From positions 1 through 5,331 of the forward strand of contig JACCUO010000261.1 of the NCBI GenBank assembly GCA_013811765.1: DNA of 5,331 nt, written 5' to 3'. Below the pieces are notes generated by a model. The model saw only the letters and a list, made by a program, of their open reading frames with translations, was not told where the DNA came from and ran no database searches. Source of the stretch: Thermoleophilaceae bacterium. GTDB taxonomy: Bacteria > Actinomycetota > Thermoleophilia > Solirubrobacterales > Thermoleophilaceae. Position 1 is the first letter of the stretch. Every line of letters starts with the position of its first letter. Below are positions 1 through 5,196 of this stretch, one piece after another. The translations under genes were made by a program, and so were the position numbers.

Positions 1-732
1 CGCCGGCACCTCGCGCGTGTGGAGCTCGCCGGCGGGCGTGACGCAGCGCACCGACTCCACTAGCTCGTCGATCCGCCCATAGCCCGTCGATGCCTGGCCC
101 GCAGAGCGCGTGGCCACCCAGCCCCCCACCGTCGAGAACTCGAATGACTGCGGGAAATGCCCCAGGGTGAGGCCTGCCGTGTACAGGCGCCCCTCGAGCG
201 CGGGCCCGAAGACTCCGGGCTCGAGCGCCGCCGTCAACGAGTTGCCATCGAGGTCGATCACACGGTCCATCCGGGCGAGATCGAGCGAGATCGCCGCCCG
301 ATGCGGCCCACGCAACGCAGCCACGCCGCCCACCACGCTCGTTCCGCCCCCGAACGGAATGACCGCAACGCCGTGGGCGGCGCACGCGGCGATCACCGAG
401 GCCACCTGCGCGCTCGATCCCGGCGCCACCACGGCGTCGGGAGCGCTCGAGCCGTCACCCGACCGGATCTGCACGAGGTCCGCAAAGCTCTTGCCGACCG
501 CGTGCGTGACGCGGGCGGCACGATCATCCAGCACGTGCTCGGCGCCTACCGCCTGCTCGAGCGCACTACGTCCGGCAGCGGTGAGCCCCGAGTCGGGCAG
601 CTCCACCTCCTCGAGCGACACCCGGACCCCCCGCTCCGAGCCGTCCATGCCGAGCTCGATCCGCAGCGCGTCGCCGGCCGTCGGGGGCAGCGAGATGGCG
701 CGCTCGTCCTCTCCCCACCCCCACCAGCGCAA
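1..732 (-). CDS. FAD-linked oxidase, alkylglycerone-phosphate synthase (AGPS)-like, C-terminus outside window
   Basis: Only the first 244 codons are present; the frame is open to base 1. The visible part is the FAD-binding (PCMH/VAO-type) half. The pyrophosphate-loop motif IPFGGGTSVVGG lies at residues 125-136, SLDL and a following MDRV at about 150-158, and the second flavin-contact motif FSTVGGWVATRSAGQ at about 199-213. This combination, with the N-terminus MRWWGWGED, matches the AGPS-like branch of FAD-linked oxidases. Characterised AGPS enzymes swap the acyl chain of acyl-dihydroxyacetone phosphate for a fatty alcohol, making ether lipids; many bacterial homologues have unproven substrates. 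The cap domain with the catalytic residues is not visible, so substrate cannot be judged. The start is a TTG at 730-732, directly after the upstream TAG stop, with GGGAGGT seven bases before it. The next in-frame ATG (residue 29, base 648) would delete the conserved N-terminus. Probably cotranscribed with the SRPBCC gene. Family confident, reaction uncertain. Confidence 0.85.
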   Translation of the reverse strand, partial: MRWWGWGEDERAISLPPTAGDALRIELGMDGSERGVRVSLEEVELPDSGLTAAGRSALEQAVGAEHVLDDRAARVTHAVGKSFADLVQIRSGDGSSAPDAVVAPGSSAQVASVIAACAAHGVAVIPFGGGTSVVGGVAALRGPHRAAISLDLARMDRVIDLDGNSLTAALEPGVFGPALEGRLYTAGLTLGHFPQSFEFSTVGGWVATRSAGQASTGYGRIDELVESVRCVTPAGELHTREVPA

Positions 733-1182
733 CTAGTGGACCTCCCAGCCGCGAGCAAGCTCCTGGAGGCCCTCGAGCGCACCGTCGAGCTGGCGGCGCG
801 TGGCGCGGGTCACCTGGAAACCTCCGAAGCGTGAGAGCCCGCGCAGCCGCAGCCGGGTCGTGAGCGAGACGACCGTGCCATCGTCGTCTGGCTCCAGCTC
901 GAGCTCCGTGAGGGACTCGCTGAGAATCCGCTCGAACGGCGATTCCTCCAGCTCGTGGCGCCACGCGAGCCGTCGCGGGTGCTCGGCGTGGAGGAGCGTG
1001 TAGTCGGCGCGGAGGTTCTTGCCCTTCGGCGTGCCGAGCACCGTCGTCCATGCGCTGCGGGTGGCGTCCTCGACACGCCTCACCCCCGGCCACCACTCCG
1101 GCAGCCGCTCGGGGTCCGCCACGACGTCCCACAGCCGCTCCGGGGTTGCCGGCACGGCCCGCGTGCGCACCACGGTCGGCAT
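733..1182 (-). CDS. SRPBCC (START-like, polyketide cyclase/dehydrase type) protein
   Basis: Predicted 149 aa, the usual size for a single-domain SRPBCC protein, a helix-grip fold that encloses a hydrophobic ligand. The N-terminal strand and helix carry the typical pattern PATPERLWDVVADPERLPEWWPGV (roughly residues 11-34). Alternating strands follow (about 46-62, 71-79, 88-98, 103-114), then a long amphipathic C-terminal helix (about 121-145) expected to close the cavity. There is no signal peptide or membrane segment, so it is probably cytoplasmic. Two ATGs are available: the one at 1186-1188 has GAGGG touching it with no spacer, while the one at 1180-1182 has the same GAGGG six bases upstream, so I chose 1182. 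It ends at TAG 733-735 and the FAD-linked oxidase starts at the next base, implying coupled translation. That pairing makes a lipid or other hydrophobic ligand plausible, but no ligand or enzymatic role can be read from the sequence. Confidence 0.8.
   Translation of the reverse strand: MPTVVRTRAVPATPERLWDVVADPERLPEWWPGVRRVEDATRSAWTTVLGTPKGKNLRADYTLLHAEHPRRLAWRHELEESPFERILSESLTELELEPDDDGTVVSLTTRLRLRGLSRFGGFQVTRATRRQLDGALEGLQELARGWEVH
740..746 (-). promoter_or_regulatory. Ribosome binding site deciding the TTG start of the FAD-linked oxidase
   Basis: Read on the minus strand this is GGGAGGT, a near-perfect Shine-Dalgarno sequence, seven bases upstream of the TTG at 730-732. It lies inside the last codons of the SRPBCC gene. 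It supports the unusual TTG start over later ATG or GTG codons. Confidence 0.75.
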
Positions 1183-1188
1183 GGTCAT

Positions 1189-1193
1189 CCCTC
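1189..1193 (-). promoter_or_regulatory. Ribosome binding site deciding the SRPBCC start
   Basis: Minus-strand GAGGG directly abuts the first ATG (1186-1188) and is six bases from the second (1180-1182). Normal spacing favours the second ATG. Confidence 0.55.
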
Positions 1194-1245
1194 GGGGCTC
1201 ACCGCGCGCCCGCCCCGCGAGCAGGAGCCGCGGCGGGGACGGTGC

Positions 1246-1989
1246 TCACTTGGCGATCTTGCGCAGGTCGCGAATCAGCAGCAGGTGCTTGAGGTGGGAG
1301 GCGATGGCCGCGAGGTTCTCGAGCGCCTGGACGGCCTCCTTGCGCCGCTCAGGGTTCCGGGAGCGCAGTGCCGGCGCCAGTATCTGCTCGAGGAGGGCCG
1401 CCTCGCGGTCCGCCGAGGTACGGAACACACGGAGGTTGCGCCCCCCCACTCCGAAGCGCTTGAGCTCGGTAACGGCGCGGATGATCTCGCGCACGGTCTC
1501 GTCATAGAGCACTTCGCCGTCGCGCTTCTCGCCGCGGATCACCCCGTACTCCTCGAGCTCCTTGACGAGCGCGGCGTCGGCTCCGGTTTCCTCGAGGACC
1601 TGCTGGAGGGGATAGAGCGACTCTCCCGGGCGCACCGCGAGTGTGGCGCGCCTCAGGCTTCGCGGATCGGGGGTGTTGCCCTTGCTGATGTCCTCGTCGG
1701 CCCGCCCGGACGCGAGCTCCTGTCGGATGACACGCAGCGGAAGGAACTCGTCGCGCTGAAGTCGCAGGATCGTGCGCAGCCGCCCGACGTCCGACGGGGT
1801 GAACAGCCGGTAGCCGCCGGCGGTACGCCGCGGGGCGAGCAGCTTCTGGTCCTCCAGGTAGCGGATCTTCGATATCGAGATGTCCGGGAACTCGCGCTCG
1901 AGCTGCTTGCAGACGGCGCCGATCGTCAGGGACTTTCCGCCCGGGGACACGGGCCCGCTCCGGCTCTCCACGTCGGCCCGGGGGGTCAC
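1246..1989 (-). CDS. ftsR: MerR-family transcriptional regulator, FtsR-like
   Basis: Predicted 247 aa DNA-binding regulator. Residues 21-92 form a MerR-type winged helix-turn-helix: LTIGAVCKQLEREFPDISIS, then KIRYLEDQKLLAPRRTAGGYR, then a segment ending LPLRVIRQEL. The wording FPDISISKIRYLE and the LPLRVIR stretch closely follow, from memory, mycobacterial Rv1828 and corynebacterial FtsR rather than metal-sensing MerR proteins. No cysteine metal-site cluster is seen. After a variable linker (about 93-124), a helical C-terminal domain (about 125-205) includes ELKRFGVGGRNLRVFRTSADRE, also like Rv1828. In Corynebacterium glutamicum FtsR activates ftsZ; targets here are unknown. The GTG start overlaps the FHA stop as GTGA, suggesting translational coupling. 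An in-frame GTG at 1948-1950 (residue 14) has GGAG seven bases upstream and would give 234 aa with an intact HTH, so the exact start is open. GarA-FtsR adjacency is also seen in Mycobacterium (Rv1827-Rv1828). Confidence 0.88.
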   Translation of the reverse strand: MTPRADVESRSGPVSPGGKSLTIGAVCKQLEREFPDISISKIRYLEDQKLLAPRRTAGGYRLFTPSDVGRLRTILRLQRDEFLPLRVIRQELASGRADEDISKGNTPDPRSLRRATLAVRPGESLYPLQQVLEETGADAALVKELEEYGVIRGEKRDGEVLYDETVREIIRAVTELKRFGVGGRNLRVFRTSADREAALLEQILAPALRSRNPERRKEAVQALENLAAIASHLKHLLLIRDLRKIAK

Positions 1990-2447
1990 CGCTCGAGGTA
2001 GGTCAGCTTGTACTTGCCGACCTGGAGCTCGTCGCCATGCTGGAGGCGGTGTGACTCGATCCGCCGGCGGTTGACGTACGTGCCGTTGAGGGAGCCGAGG
2101 TCGTCGATATAGAGGCCGTCGCGCCGACGCACCAGCAGCGCGTGGTTGCGCGAGACCGTGACGTCGTCGAGGAAGACCTCCGCCTCGGGGCTGCGGCCGA
2201 TCGTCATGTGCTCCCCCGCCACGCTGAACACCTCGCCCGCCCGGCCGCCGCCCGACCGGATGGCGAGGGTGTCCCCCTCGCCGGCCATCTGCTCGAGATC
2301 GACCGCCCTCAGCTCGCCGGTCTCATCGACCTGGTAGGCCTCGGTGTTCTCACCTGTCTTCGCGGCAGCCTCAGCGAGGAACGCGCCGCACTTCTGGCAG
2401 TAGTTGGCACCCTCGGCGTTGGCAAAGCCGCATTGCGGGCAGTGCAT
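1986..2447 (-). CDS. Zinc-ribbon and FHA domain protein, GarA/OdhI-like
   Basis: Predicted 153 aa. Residues 1-22 form a small zinc ribbon with Cys3, Cys6, Cys17 and Cys20 (CxxC-x10-CxxC). A linker (about 23-58) includes GENTEAYQVDETGEL. The C-terminal FHA domain (about 59-151) has the phosphothreonine-binding residues Gly84-Arg85, Ser99-x-x-His102 and Asn121-Gly122. Its wording FLDDVTVSRNHA and DLGSLNGTYVN is very close to mycobacterial GarA and corynebacterial OdhI. In those species the unphosphorylated protein binds and inhibits 2-oxoglutarate dehydrogenase and regulates glutamate metabolism; kinases phosphorylate an N-terminal ETT motif, which the FHA domain then binds itself. Here ENTEAY aligns with ETTSVF, leaving Thr35 as the possible phosphosite. 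The zinc ribbon is absent from GarA as I recall it. The start ATG lies 4 bp after the rsiG stop with only a weak Shine-Dalgarno, so translation is probably coupled. FHA identity is certain; metabolic role is inferred. Confidence 0.9.
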   Translation of the reverse strand: MHCPQCGFANAEGANYCQKCGAFLAEAAAKTGENTEAYQVDETGELRAVDLEQMAGEGDTLAIRSGGGRAGEVFSVAGEHMTIGRSPEAEVFLDDVTVSRNHALLVRRRDGLYIDDLGSLNGTYVNRRRIESHRLQHGDELQVGKYKLTYLER

Positions 2448-2451
2448 TGGG

Positions 2452-2751
2452 CTACTTGGTGCCCTCGCCGGGCTCGGTCTCGTCGGTGTCGGCGTCGTCG
2501 TTCCCCACCTCGGGAATCGACTTGCCGGACAGAATGTCCGTAAGCCGCTCCACGTCCGCACCGCTGATGGCGGACTCCCCGTCCTGGTGCTTCTTTCGCA
2601 GCCTGTTCACGAGCTCTGCCCGGAGGATGTCGATCTTTCCGTGCAGGATCCGGCGCTGGTAGGACACCTCCTGCTCCTCTTCGGTGTGCTGCGCGATCAG
2701 GTCCTTCAGCTCTTGGTCTGAGAGAGCTCCCAGATCCGGCACGGTGTCCAT
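2452..2751 (-). CDS. rsiG: RsiG-like c-di-GMP-responsive anti-sigma factor (single-motif type)
   Basis: Predicted 99 aa, mostly helical and very hydrophilic. Residues 11-57 look like a helical hairpin or coiled coil. The key stretch EQEVSYQRRILHGKID gives Glu26-x3-Ser30-x2-Arg33-x3-His37-x3-Asp41, which fits the RsiG c-di-GMP signature E(x3)S(x2)R(x3)Q(x3)D except for His in place of Gln. Streptomyces RsiG carries two copies and binds the sigma factor WhiG when loaded with c-di-GMP. RsiG of Rubrobacter radiotolerans has one copy and works as a homodimer. This protein has one copy and the small size of the latter type. A second helix (about 63-74) and an acidic tail (about 81-99) follow. The ATG at 2749-2751 is preceded by AGAAAGGA eight bases upstream; extending the frame to 2838 would run into the upstream gene and is not needed. 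No WhiG-type sigma gene is in the window, so the partner is unknown. Confidence 0.78.
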   Translation of the reverse strand: MDTVPDLGALSDQELKDLIAQHTEEEQEVSYQRRILHGKIDILRAELVNRLRKKHQDGESAISGADVERLTDILSGKSIPEVGNDDADTDETEPGEGTK

Positions 2752-2759
2752 TGCACAAG

Positions 2760-2767
2760 TCCTTTCT
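2760..2767 (-). promoter_or_regulatory. Strong ribosome binding site of the rsiG-like gene
   Basis: Minus-strand AGAAAGGA lies eight bases upstream of the ATG at 2749-2751. It is one of the clearest Shine-Dalgarno sequences in the window and fixes the rsiG start. Confidence 0.75.
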
Positions 2768-2781
2768 CGAGGCGGAGAGCG

Positions 2782-2787
2782 AGTATA
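2782..2787 (-). promoter_or_regulatory. Candidate -10 box for the rsiG-FHA-ftsR cassette
   Basis: Minus-strand TATACT, one mismatch from TATAAT, stands out in this GC-rich sequence. It lies in the 46-bp gap between the phosphatidyltransferase stop and the rsiG start. Transcription would begin near 2775, giving a leader of about 24 bases that contains the AGAAAGGA site. No good -35 box is seen at 16-18 bp spacing; a TTGACG at 2796-2801 is only 8 bp from the -10, too close to act with it. The cassette may therefore have its own promoter in addition to read-through from proS. Confidence 0.4.
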
Positions 2788-2797
2788 GAGCGAGGCG

Positions 2798-3424
2798 TCA
2801 AGTCGAGCTTGAGGGTCTGCGGAGAAAGTCGATCCCATCCTTCACATAGATAGCGGTGGCCCAGAGCGTGAGGAGCAATCCCAGGTACAAGGATGCGTCG
2901 GACACCCAGCTGTCGGTCAGCAGCGTCAGGAAGATCGCGAACATCACCGGCCAGACCGCCCACCGGCCGACCATGTTGATCTGGAGGTCCATGCCCTTTC
3001 GCAGCCCGACCTGGGTGAGCACGAGCATGAACAGCTCCCGCCCGGCGAGCGCGGCGAGCGCCCAGCGGGGGAGCAGCTCGAAGTGCCAGCAGACAGCCGC
3101 GCCGCAGAGCACCAGGGCGCGATCGGTAAGGGGGTCCAGCAGCGCGCCGAGCCGGCTGTACTGGCCGGTGAGACGCGCCGCCAGGCCATCCAGCTGATCC
3201 CCGACGGCGATGAGCCAGTAGAGCATCGCCACGAGGACGCCACGGCCGTCATCCGCCGAGAACGCGACGGCCAGGAAGACCGGCAACAACGCCAGCCGCG
3301 CGTAGGAGATCAGGTTCGGGATCGTGAACGGCCGAAGCGGCTGCCCCTTCTGCGTCTCGGGTGGCGGGCCGCCCGAGCGGTCGATGCCGAGCAGGCGCTT
3401 CTTGCTCAGGGAAGCTCGCGCCAC
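2798..3424 (-). CDS. CDP-alcohol phosphatidyltransferase family membrane protein (PgsA-like)
   Basis: Predicted 208 aa integral membrane enzyme that would transfer a phosphatidyl group from CDP-diacylglycerol to an alcohol such as glycerol 3-phosphate. The family signature DxxDGxxAR-x8-GxxxDxxxD is complete: Asp76, Asp79, Gly80, Ala83-Arg84, Gly93, Asp97, Asp101; these residues bind the metal and CDP. Hydrophobic segments are visible at about 43-56, 62-76, 102-118, 121-139, 152-170 and 178-194. AGRE at 127-130 resembles the ARE of PgsA. The GKxKT motif usual in PgsA appears here as GRWAV (153-157), so the acceptor may not be glycerol 3-phosphate. No ATG lies near the conserved start; the GTG at 3422-3424 is the best candidate and overlaps the end of proS by 19 bp, with no clear Shine-Dalgarno. 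The open frame extends to 3550, but that part reads as low-complexity Arg-rich sequence antisense-free inside proS, so it is unlikely to be translated. Confidence 0.82.
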   Translation of the reverse strand: MARASLSKKRLLGIDRSGGPPPETQKGQPLRPFTIPNLISYARLALLPVFLAVAFSADDGRGVLVAMLYWLIAVGDQLDGLAARLTGQYSRLGALLDPLTDRALVLCGAAVCWHFELLPRWALAALAGRELFMLVLTQVGLRKGMDLQINMVGRWAVWPVMFAIFLTLLTDSWVSDASLYLGLLLTLWATAIYVKDGIDFLRRPSSST

Positions 3425-5103
3425 AGGCCCGCGGCGGCGCCGGCCGCCCCATCGAGGGGAAGGGAGCGTTTCTCCTGACCTCGCCGCAGCTGGGCCTCGA
3501 TCTCGCCTGACTCGAGCCCCCGTCTGCCGACGGTGAGCCGCAGCGGGCATCCGAGCAGCTCGGCGTCTGCGAACTTCTCACCCGCCCCCGCGTCACGTTC
3601 GTCGTAGAGCACGTCGAGCCCCTCGGCGCGGAGCTCATCGTAGAGGCGGTCGGAGACCTCGCGGGCCTCCTCACCCTCCTTGCCCAAGGTGACCAGCTCG
3701 ACGTCGAAGGGAGCGAGGGAACGCGGCCACGAGATGCCCTGATCGTCGGCGAACTGCTCGACCGCGGCCGCCGCGATCCGTGCGGGCCCGATGCCGTATG
3801 AGCCCATCCAGATGTGGCGCTCGGTGCCCTCCACATCCAGGTAGGTGGCGCCGAGCGGCTCGGAGTAGCGCGTTCCGAGCTTGAAGATGTTGCCCACCTC
3901 GATCGCCGGCTCGATGCGGATCGTGGCGCCACTCGGGCAGCGATCGCCCACCACCACGCTGCGCACGTCCCGCCACGATGCGTTGAAATCCCGTTCGGGC
4001 TCAACGCCCTGCAGGTGGCGACCGGCCTCGTTTGCACCGGCCACGAGCCCGTGCAGGCCGCGCAGCGCCTCGTCGGCGAGCACCTCGACGGTCGCGCCAA
4101 CGGGGCCGACATAGCCTGCCGGGGCGCCGAAGAGCCGCTCGATCTCCTCGCCCGTGGCCTGCCGGACCGCTCCACCGAGCGCGTTCTGCAGCTTGATCTC
4201 GTTCAGCCGGTGGTCGCCGCGCACCAGGACCAGCAGCGGCTCCCCGCTCTCGCGCAGCATGGGCATCGCCTTGACCAGCGCCCCGGCAGACACGCCGAGC
4301 TGTGCGGAAACCTCCTCGACCGTCCGTGCTCCCGGCGTCTCGACAGCCTCGGGTCGCGCCAGTGCCTCGGGCAGAGCGTCGACGTCCTGTGCCTCGGCGC
4401 TTGCCACCTCGACGTTCGCGGCATACCCGGCGTCGGAGAGCGCGACCTCGTTCTCCCCGGCGGCGCAGGGCGCCATGTACTCGTGGGCACCGAAGCCGCC
4501 CATCATCCCGACGTCTGACTCCACGCGGTACCACTCGAGGCCCGAGCGATCAAAGATGCGGTCGTAGGCGGCCACGTGTAGGGCGTAAGAGTGATCCAGC
4601 CCCTCGGCGTCGCGATCGAAGGAGTAGGAGTCCTTCATGATGAACTCGCGCGTGCGCAGCACGCCGGCGCGCGGACGGGCCTCGTCGCGCTCCTTCACCT
4701 GAAAGTGGTAGAGGATCAGCGGCAGATCGCGGTAGGAGCGCACCTCACGGGCGACGTGGAAGGTCAGCGGCTCCTCGTGACTCAGCGCCAGCACGAGGTC
4801 CGCCCCGCGGCGGTCCTTCAGCTTGAACAGTTCGTCGATGGCGTAGCGGCCCGTCCGCTGCCACAGCTCGGCCGGCTGCAGCACCGGCATCAGCATCTCG
4901 TGGGCGCCGATCGCGTCCATCTCCTCGCGCACGATCTGCTCGGCCTTGCGGTGGGCCCGCCAGCCCGCGGGCAGGTAGGTCCACATGCCGGCGCCCAGCT
5001 GCCGGACGAGGCCGGCCCGCACCATCAGCCGGTGGGAGATCGCCTCGGCATCCGCGGGTGACTCCTTCAGGGTGGGAAGGAAGTAGCTCGACAGGCGCGT
5101 CAT
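3406..5103 (-). CDS. proS: Prolyl-tRNA synthetase, bacterial type
   Basis: Predicted 565 aa, the normal length for bacterial-type ProRS, a cytoplasmic enzyme that charges tRNA-Pro with proline. Class II motif 1 lies at about 40-75 (GMWTYLPAGWRAHRK onward). Motif 2 is at about 134-162 (ERDEARPRAGVLRTREFIMK, then DSYSF). Motif 3 is at about 433-450 (MGSYGIGPARIAAAAVEQ). Between motifs 2 and 3 is the insertion domain (about 224-395), which in bacterial ProRS removes mischarged alanine; ALVKAMPML (275-283) and VRGDHRLNEIKL (294-305) mark it. The C-terminal anticodon-binding domain follows (about 465-562). Small departures from the Escherichia coli enzyme include LSHEE (107-111) where PTHEE is usual, and KERDE (137-141) for KFRDE. 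The ATG at 5101-5103 has no Shine-Dalgarno, but a TAGACT box ends ten bases upstream, so translation may be near-leaderless. The stop is inside the following phosphatidyltransferase gene. Confidence 0.98.
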   Translation of the reverse strand: MTRLSSYFLPTLKESPADAEAISHRLMVRAGLVRQLGAGMWTYLPAGWRAHRKAEQIVREEMDAIGAHEMLMPVLQPAELWQRTGRYAIDELFKLKDRRGADLVLALSHEEPLTFHVAREVRSYRDLPLILYHFQVKERDEARPRAGVLRTREFIMKDSYSFDRDAEGLDHSYALHVAAYDRIFDRSGLEWYRVESDVGMMGGFGAHEYMAPCAAGENEVALSDAGYAANVEVASAEAQDVDALPEALARPEAVETPGARTVEEVSAQLGVSAGALVKAMPMLRESGEPLLVLVRGDHRLNEIKLQNALGGAVRQATGEEIERLFGAPAGYVGPVGATVEVLADEALRGLHGLVAGANEAGRHLQGVEPERDFNASWRDVRSVVVGDRCPSGATIRIEPAIEVGNIFKLGTRYSEPLGATYLDVEGTERHIWMGSYGIGPARIAAAAVEQFADDQGISWPRSLAPFDVELVTLGKEGEEAREVSDRLYDELRAEGLDVLYDERDAGAGEKFADAELLGCPLRLTVGRRGLESGEIEAQLRRGQEKRSLPLDGAAGAAAGLWRELP

Positions 5104-5113
5104 ACGGCGGCCG

Positions 5114-5119
5114 AGTCTA
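5114..5119 (-). promoter_or_regulatory. Candidate -10 box giving a near-leaderless proS transcript
   Basis: Minus-strand TAGACT fits the actinobacterial TANNNT -10 pattern. It ends ten bases before the proS ATG, placing the transcription start near 5107, about four bases from the start codon. This agrees with the absence of a Shine-Dalgarno sequence. No convincing -35 element is seen. The rest of the 5104-5196 gap shows no clear hairpin or other signal. Confidence 0.4.
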
Positions 5120-5196
5120 ATCGTGGCGGGTCCATCGTCCGCAGGCGGTTCGTTCCAGCGACGCCCGCGCCGCTTACGGGACCTCCGACGTGAGGC

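Noticed and set aside
110..736. Long plus-strand open frames opposite the FAD-linked oxidase and elsewhere (for example 157-834 and 955-2001).
   Set aside because: They are antisense to confidently identified genes, have Arg/Ala/Pro-rich low-complexity products, and arise because GC-rich antisense frames seldom contain stops.
1189..1245. Possible hairpin between the ftsR-like and SRPBCC genes (CCCCGC with GCGGGG, and CACCG with CGGTG).
   Set aside because: Short stems with a large loop, no T tract, and such pairing is expected in very GC-rich DNA. Not called a terminator.
2796..2801. TTGACG resembling a -35 box upstream of the rsiG-like gene.
   Set aside because: Only 8 bp from TATACT and no -10 at proper spacing downstream, so it cannot pair as a standard promoter.
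2752..2838. N-terminal extension of the rsiG-like frame up to an ATG at 2838.
   Set aside because: It would overlap the end of the phosphatidyltransferase gene, lacks family resemblance, and ignores the strong ribosome binding site in front of the ATG at 2751.
3249..4175. Minus-strand 308-codon frame inside proS.
   Set aside because: Out-of-frame shadow of proS with Ser/Arg-rich composition and no recognisable domain.
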